NCBI RefSeq assembly: GCF_003544875.1
Contig: NZ_CP032093.1
Location: forward strand, 2,418,001 to 2,482,000
DNA length: 64,000 nucleotides
Source: Vibrio alfacsensis
GTDB lineage: Bacteria; Pseudomonadota; Gammaproteobacteria; Enterobacterales; Vibrionaceae
Reading direction: 5' to 3'
Shown: positions 59,021-64,000 of the stretch, one piece after another
Layout: every line of letters starts with the position of its first letter
Position numbering within the stretch: position 1 is the first letter of the stretch
Program-made: the position numbers and the translations under genes
The notes under the pieces: model-generated
The model's database searches: none
What the model saw: only the letters and a program-made list of their open reading frames with translations
What the model was told of the DNA's origin: nothing

Positions 59021-59548
59021 TTAGTAGCTTTCTGGCAACAAATGTAAATTTCGTCCGACACGTCGCAAATCTCGGATTGCTGCATCCTGTGTTGCAACAC
59101 GAAGCGGTCTTTCTGAACGGTAAATACTATTCAGAATATCCGATACTGAGCGCTTGGTGTGCGTAATCTCTATCACTCCATAAGGCGTTTTATACTCTCC
59201 TTTGCGCCCTGTGCTCATGATAGTAAGCCGATCTATCGGGATCTGACTAATCACACCATATTCTGACAAAGCACTTTCGAGACTGATATAATTATACTCT
59301 CCTCGTCGGAGTGCTTTTACTATGTATTCGATTGTATCTACACTCTTCGTTTTGGAAGATAGGCAGTATACATATACTCCCCGAACCACTCGCTCTAAGA
59401 CACCTGCATTGAGGAGCCTTTTAAGACCTGCGTTAAAAGCCCTTTCACTATCTTCAATGAACAGCTTTCTCAAATCACCATGACGATAGACATAGTGACC
59501 TTTCATATCAAATTCATGTAAACGCTTAATTGCTGACTGCAACTTCAT
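59021..59548 (-). CDS. AbiEi-family antitoxin/transcriptional regulator, orphan
   Basis: A 175-residue protein of the type IV toxin-antitoxin AbiEi family: N-terminal winged helix (YRHGDLRKLF...LKRLLNAGVLERVVRGVYVY) and C-terminal domain (SLESALSEYGVISQIPIDRLTIMS, YGVIEITHTKR, PLRVATQDAAIRDLRRVGRN). Normally it precedes an AbiEii nucleotidyltransferase toxin. No such gene follows: the next frames are a 53-residue MazE/AbrB-like protein and an unknown protein. It may be a stand-alone repressor or partner of a non-canonical toxin. Confidence 0.85.
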   Translation of the reverse strand: MKLQSAIKRLHEFDMKGHYVYRHGDLRKLFIEDSERAFNAGLKRLLNAGVLERVVRGVYVYCLSSKTKSVDTIEYIVKALRRGEYNYISLESALSEYGVISQIPIDRLTIMSTGRKGEYKTPYGVIEITHTKRSVSDILNSIYRSERPLRVATQDAAIRDLRRVGRNLHLLPESY

Positions 59549-59626
59549 AACTCAAGTGGACACCTATTACATTTAAATATCGTATTTATCGATACTTGGT
59601 TGGTAGATTCGAGGTAAAAATCAACA

Positions 59627-61961
59627 CTAAATCAATTGATCTTGAACTATTGATTCTGATGAAAAACCAAGTGCTCGATACCCTTTTTCTCGTTTTTTGA
59701 ACATCCTGAGCAACATTGGAATTTTTGCATCAACATAGTCGATCACCTTCACCTCCTCTTTTCCTTTGTAATCACGCTGTATGCGCCCTACATATTGGAT
59801 TAACGAGCCTTTCCAAGATACAGGCAGCGCCAATATCAAAGTATCTAAGCGTGGGAGGTCAAAGCCCTCTCCGATAAAACGCCCAGTAGCAACAATGACT
59901 TGTGTACTGCCTAGCTTAGACATCACCTCAGCTTGCTGCTTTTTCTTCATCGAACCTACTAATATTTGGTGTGATCCCCAAATCATTGAGTAAACCAGCA
60001 ATGATATTGGCGTGCTCTCTCCGCTCGGTTAACACGATCGGAACTCGGCCATTGGAGACCTCTTTTTGAATCCCCTCAACAATGGTGGCGTTACGTATGG
60101 GGTGAAGCATTAACCAACGATAAATCTCGGAAATATGAGGTTTAGGGTCATTCGAAGATAAATGCAAAGGCACTTCCAGATTCAGCTCTCGGCGATCTAG
60201 CACCTGAGCAAACTGATTGTTTCGGTCTGACTTTATGGTATGTCTTACTCTACCTGCTTGCATAAATATGATCGGTTGATGTCCATCTCGCCTTTCAAGT
60301 GTTGCACTAATCCCAACGACGTACTTAGCATGCGCTTCAGATAACACTTGCTCATATTGTGGTGCTGATAGATGGTGGCATTCATCCACAATGATTTGAC
60401 CATATTCTTTCACCAGTGCATGAACACTATTGTCGCTTCTGTTTATCAAACTTTGATAAGTCGCGATATCAACTTGTCCAGTCGCTTTCTTCTTGCTTCC
60501 TGTATATACGCCGATATCGATGCCCTGGGTGAAAGCTTTTAAGCGCTCCTGCCACTGGTCAACAAGCTGCTTGTTATGCACTAATACCAGAGTATTGACT
60601 CCTCGCCTTTGTATTAAACCAATCGCTGTTATCGTTTTACCAAAGGCCGTTGGAGCGTGAAGAACACCAATGTCATGCTGCATTAACTCATCAATCGCTT
60701 TACTTTGCGCTGAGCGCAAAGAGCCAACAAATGTCATGTCCGTTAGCACCTGACCAGCAAAACGATTATCCGTAACTTGGAGAGCAATCCCTAATTCTAA
60801 GCAAATAGCCTGTAAGTCATCCCAACACCCCCTCGGCAAGCTCAAGTAACCACTGTCTAATTCCGCCAAGCATATAAAACGTGCAATTCCGTTGGTCGAC
60901 AATCGCAGCCCTTGGGCTTTGAAAAACTTAGGATTCGAAAAGGATGCCAATTTTTTAAACTGAGCAATTAGAGGATTCGGAACTTGGTTTATCGGTAAGT
61001 ACAATCGGTTGGCTAGAACGATGTCTAACGCCTTAGGTTTGTCTGGGATGGCAGCACTTGTGTTGACTGTTCGTTCCCATGGCTTGATTGATGCGCCATC
61101 TTCACCATCATTTCGATGGTCCACTCTGCTTTCGAGAAGTAATTCTATTTTCTCAATAGATAATCGTCCCGTCGACGCTAACACCTCCCATTGATCAGGG
61201 TATGGTGTAAATGAGTGATCAACAAACACCGAGTTTCCATTTAAACGAGCTTGTTTTTGTAACGGCAAAGCAATCAGATTCCCAATTCCCCCGATAGGTA
61301 GCACGTCTTGATTGGGGAATAGGCGGTCATAGGAATCAAATGACAAAGCACCATGAATTTTCATGGCTTCATCAAGTAAATAGAACCCTAATTGTCGAGC
61401 TACTTTTGCGTCAGTCTCCTGTACAAAGAAAATCCAGACATGTGCCCCCTGACCTGAGCGAGATCGTTCTAATAAACAATCGATGCCTTTTAGTTTGCAC
61501 ACTTCGACATACGCAAGAGAGGCTTCTTGCCAATCACTTTTATCAAAATCAACCGCTAGTAACCAACAGGTGTTATTCGCCAGCATAGGATACAAACCAA
61601 CAACTTCTTTGCCAGTAAGGTGGGCATACATAGCATCGTCACCTAACGGCTTGAATGCTTGGTTGGGGCACTCCAAACACTTTACTTTAGGTTTACCGCA
61701 TACACCTTGATGCCACTCATTTTCGCAAGCAATCGCATAACCACTTCTGCCTTGTTGGTTCTGCCACCTATGCGCATAGCATTGAGTATTGCCTTTAAAA
61801 TAACTCTGATAGATAGACAGTTTTTGCTGAGGTGACATTTCACATGCAGCTTCCTTGTCAATCGCTTCCTGCGTCAATAGACGCTGCTTCTGCTGTTCAA
61901 GTTGAGCCAGCTCCTTTTTTAGCTCATGAATCTTTTGTTCAATTAGCTCAAGCTCATCCAT
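59627..61961 (-). CDS. Archaeo-eukaryotic primase-SF2 helicase fusion (TOTE-type), frameshift near 3' end
   Basis: About 778 residues after repair. A short coiled coil is followed by a Cys cluster (CGKPKVKCLEC) and a primase domain with WLLAVDFDKSDW (metal-binding DxD, about residue 138), RSRSGQGAHVWIFF and LFPNQDVLPIGGIGNLIALP. The helicase follows: HAPTAFGKTITAIGL (Walker A), IIVDECHHLSAP, GISATLERRDG and, in the last frame, QYVGRIQRDYKGK. As written, the frame ends at 59928; two Ts appear lost near 59963, and the rest continues to 59627. I chose ATG 61961 with GGGG upstream over TTG 61976. Such fusions are found in conflict/defence loci. Divergent from the nuclease-like gene. Confidence 0.88.
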
Positions 61962-62130
61962 ATCTAGCCCCGACAATTACATCACTTTCATGCAGTTAAT
62001 AATCGATTGTATAAATATGCAACAATACGAAAACAAAGGCACAATTCATAACCTATCTAACATATTTATAAAGCATTCTTGCCTAAAATCAGTACATACC
62101 GTCGCTAAATTGAGAGTTATTCACGTTTTG

Positions 62131-63078
62131 ATGCTGCTTCAACATGTGCCTTTCGGCTTAAGAATCCAAGATCAGACATTCGTTGATGTCGCTGATGTTG
62201 TGCGAGGGAAGAATTGCGGCTGTATATGCCCTTCTTGCCACACACCACTGATTGCGAGACAAGGTGAAGAAAAGCAATGGCATTTTGCTCATGCGAGCCG
62301 CAAGGTTGAAGGAACTGACAAAGAATGTGATTTTTCTTTTTTTGTTTCTGTGCGCATGATGGCGAGACAAGTGATAGAAACGGGTATATCTATTGTTCTT
62401 CCTGAGTACAGGAGTTCTCTAACAAAACAAGCGAAAGGAAAGTGTTTCAAAGAAGATTTTTTGGTTGCTAAGTCATCCACCATCTTACTTGATAACGTCG
62501 ATAAAGAAGTTTTATTTGAGAAATGTATTGTGGATGTAATGGGCAAAGTCGGTGAATTCATCTTTGTTATTTATTTCACCCACCCAAATCGTCCACTTCC
62601 AAATGAATTGCTCACACCACATAACAGGCAATGCGGTGTGCTCGAAATCAAGCTGGATGATACACATCACCTATTTACACGCGATAAAGTGTCAGGGACT
62701 CGGCAACTGGACAGACTAAAAGATTACCTTCAAAACGATGTCGAATCTAAAGTGTGGGTATTTCATCCGCGCTACGCTCAGTTGGAACAAGAAGCGACTG
62801 AGCGATTATCCTTAAAGGCATCTCAGTACACACCACCACCTACTCCGAGCTTTCGTAATGACCAATATCGTCATCGCAACCAGAGGAATGTCAACCTTCA
62901 CAACTCCGACTCATGGCAATCAACAACGAAAGCTGTCCCACCTACACCTATACCAAAACGTTCAGCTCAATTTGAGTGCATCATGTGTCAATGCCAGTGG
63001 CAAGTTACGCTACCTAGTACACCAATCTGCCCTAAATGCCATAGTCACCTATACGCAAGTGAGGTGTCATCAAGATAA
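62131..63078 (+). CDS. CoiA-like protein with zinc fingers and putative PD-(D/E)xK nuclease domain
   Basis: About 315 residues from ATG 62131 (MLLQHVPFGLRIQDQTF); the open frame extends upstream to 61990 with non-protein-like sequence. The N-terminal zinc finger and HFAH motif (CICPSCHTPLIARQGEEKQW, HFAHAS) is the hallmark of competence CoiA-like proteins. A possible nuclease core follows: CIVDVMG then GVLEIKLDD, giving D...ExK. A Pro-rich linker leads to a C-terminal zinc ribbon (CIMC...CPKC). Divergent from the primase-helicase; a functional pairing is plausible. The ribosome-binding site is weak, so the start is uncertain. Confidence 0.78.
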   Translation: MLLQHVPFGLRIQDQTFVDVADVVRGKNCGCICPSCHTPLIARQGEEKQWHFAHASRKVEGTDKECDFSFFVSVRMMARQVIETGISIVLPEYRSSLTKQAKGKCFKEDFLVAKSSTILLDNVDKEVLFEKCIVDVMGKVGEFIFVIYFTHPNRPLPNELLTPHNRQCGVLEIKLDDTHHLFTRDKVSGTRQLDRLKDYLQNDVESKVWVFHPRYAQLEQEATERLSLKASQYTPPPTPSFRNDQYRHRNQRNVNLHNSDSWQSTTKAVPPTPIPKRSAQFECIMCQCQWQVTLPSTPICPKCHSHLYASEVSSR

Positions 63079-63411
63079 GAACCACATCAAGCGTTCATTT
63101 TATTCTTCTGTTCATTTTTTATGAACAAACCAAAACCCACACAATGAGTAGCAAAGGTGTCATTAGGAGCAACTACGTCTCCCAACCAATCGCCGATGAC
63201 GTTCCCCTTTTGCGTACTCTGACTCTGGCACAAATACACGCATACCCTAAATCAATTTCATCTCAAAATGCCGATAATGAGATTAAATTGATTTAAAACG
63301 TAAAGATTGGCTATTTTTATCCTTAACATATATGGAGATAGCTAACCCTTAATCAGCAGGAGGTATACTGTACGCAATGACCACATTTACAAACTCAGCT
63401 AGGTGGAGAAA
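63079..63411. other. Intergenic region before metallophosphoesterase gene
   Basis: About 330 bp without a full gene. It contains an 18-bp inverted repeat at 63248-63295 and a 12-codon frame (63377-63415) with AGGAGG upstream whose stop overlaps the next gene's start. Confidence 0.5.
63248..63295. promoter_or_regulatory. Long inverted repeat, putative operator or hairpin
   Basis: Arms TAAATCAATTTCATCTCA and TGAGATTAAATTGATTTA pair with one mismatch over 18 bases around a 12-base loop. No T-run follows. It is more likely an operator or RNA structure than a terminator. Confidence 0.55.
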
Positions 63412-64000
63412 TTGAAATTTTACGCAGTATCTGATTTGCACTTGGATTTACACGGTATCCATCGGAGCTTTTGGCATAACTTCGATAATGACGCTGTTTT
63501 GATTATTGCGGGTGACACCGCCAATGCGCTCAATGGCATTTCGTATGTAAAAAATGTTCTTTGCTCTTACTTTAAAGCCGTTGTCCTCATTGCAGGGAAC
63601 CATGAGTGGTACGGTAATAAAAATAAATCTTATCGTTCTGGTTATCTACACAAACAAGTTTCAATAAACTCCGAAAACGGTATTGATGTTCAGGCATACT
63701 CCCCAATAGCAAAGCTTAAGGCGCACAGTGAAACAACTGCGAACTTGTTTTTTCTGGATAATGAATCAATTGATTTAAATGGATGTACCATCTATGGCGG
63801 CACTCTTTGGTTTCCTATCCACACATACTCGCCTGAACTAATAGATGCGTACTCAGAACTGATGAATGATACAAAGTACATCAGCCATCAAATGATTGAA
63901 GAGCAGCACAAGGCATTCATTAACAACTTTCCAAGGAAAGTTGATATAGCGATATCTCATCATCTTCCATCAAAAGAGGCTTTTGCTGTCGAACAAAATG
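63412..64000 (+). CDS. Calcineurin-like metallophosphoesterase, 3'-truncated by window edge
   Basis: TTG start at 63412 after GGTGGAGAAA opens a frame of 196 codons running off the window. The product begins MKFYAVSDLHLDLHG and carries the metal-binding set of the family: SDLHLD (DxH), IAGDT (GD), IAGNHEWYG (GNHE) and SHHLP (His). It is therefore probably a phosphoesterase or nuclease-like hydrolase; the substrate is unknown. A short upstream frame overlaps its start by TTGA, suggesting translational coupling. Last visible island gene. Confidence 0.88.
   Translation, partial: MKFYAVSDLHLDLHGIHRSFWHNFDNDAVLIIAGDTANALNGISYVKNVLCSYFKAVVLIAGNHEWYGNKNKSYRSGYLHKQVSINSENGIDVQAYSPIAKLKAHSETTANLFFLDNESIDLNGCTIYGGTLWFPIHTYSPELIDAYSELMNDTKYISHQMIEEQHKAFINNFPRKVDIAISHHLPSKEAFAVEQN

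Noticed and set aside
39507..64000. tRNA genes inside the island
   Set aside because: No cloverleaf-like segment with a T-loop GGTTCRANTCC and acceptor pairing was seen apart from the tmRNA itself.

Overview
The window looks like a Vibrio chromosome segment, probably of the Harveyi clade (V. parahaemolyticus, V. alginolyticus and relatives). The species level is inference. The genus call rests on protein resemblance, on gene neighbourhoods (nrdR-ribD-ribE-ribBX-ribH, purL/mltF/tadA, dnaK-dnaJ, ratA-ratB/smpB/ssrA), and on a tmRNA encoding the tag ANDENYALAA, the tag I recall for V. cholerae.

Region 1 (1-39506) is ordinary core genome. In order it holds the riboflavin operon with nrdR, proBA, crl, frsA, gpt, a purine permease under a PurR box, an unrecognised 28-codon gene with its own terminator, pepD, a DUF3332 lipoprotein, an AstE-like hydrolase, a DUF3622 gene, purL under a second PurR box, mltF and tadA. 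It continues with an AbgT transporter, a minor type IV pilin cluster, dnaKJ, a dicarboxylate/amino acid symporter, grpE and nadK sharing a region with a sigma-32 promoter, recN behind three LexA boxes, bamE, ratAB, smpB and ssrA.

Region 2 (39507-64000) is an integrated element that starts at the 3' end of ssrA and does not end in the window. A P4-type integrase, an AlpA-like regulator and a replication-origin-binding helicase form a satellite-like mobility module. Cargo follows: a type I restriction-modification operon (hsdM-hsdS-hsdR) with a YgjP-like metalloprotease, an IS3-family element inserted in an array of five ~108-bp repeats, a serine recombinase, a DUF262/DUF1524 (GmrSD-like) gene, an orphan AbiEi-like regulator with a MazE/AbrB-like small protein and an unknown 202-residue protein, a primase-helicase fusion of the TOTE type divergent from a CoiA-like zinc-finger nuclease, and the start of a metallophosphoesterase. 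It reads as a defence island on a mobile element.

Sequence quality matters here. At least nine genes are broken by small indels, nearly all single-base losses in short homopolymers: gpt, the DUF3622 gene, tadA, a PilX-like pilin gene, the replication helicase, hsdS, the DUF262 gene, the 202-residue gene and the primase-helicase. The pattern resembles homopolymer undercalling more than gene decay, and it is denser in the island than in the core. Reconstructed products are given where I could read through the shifts.
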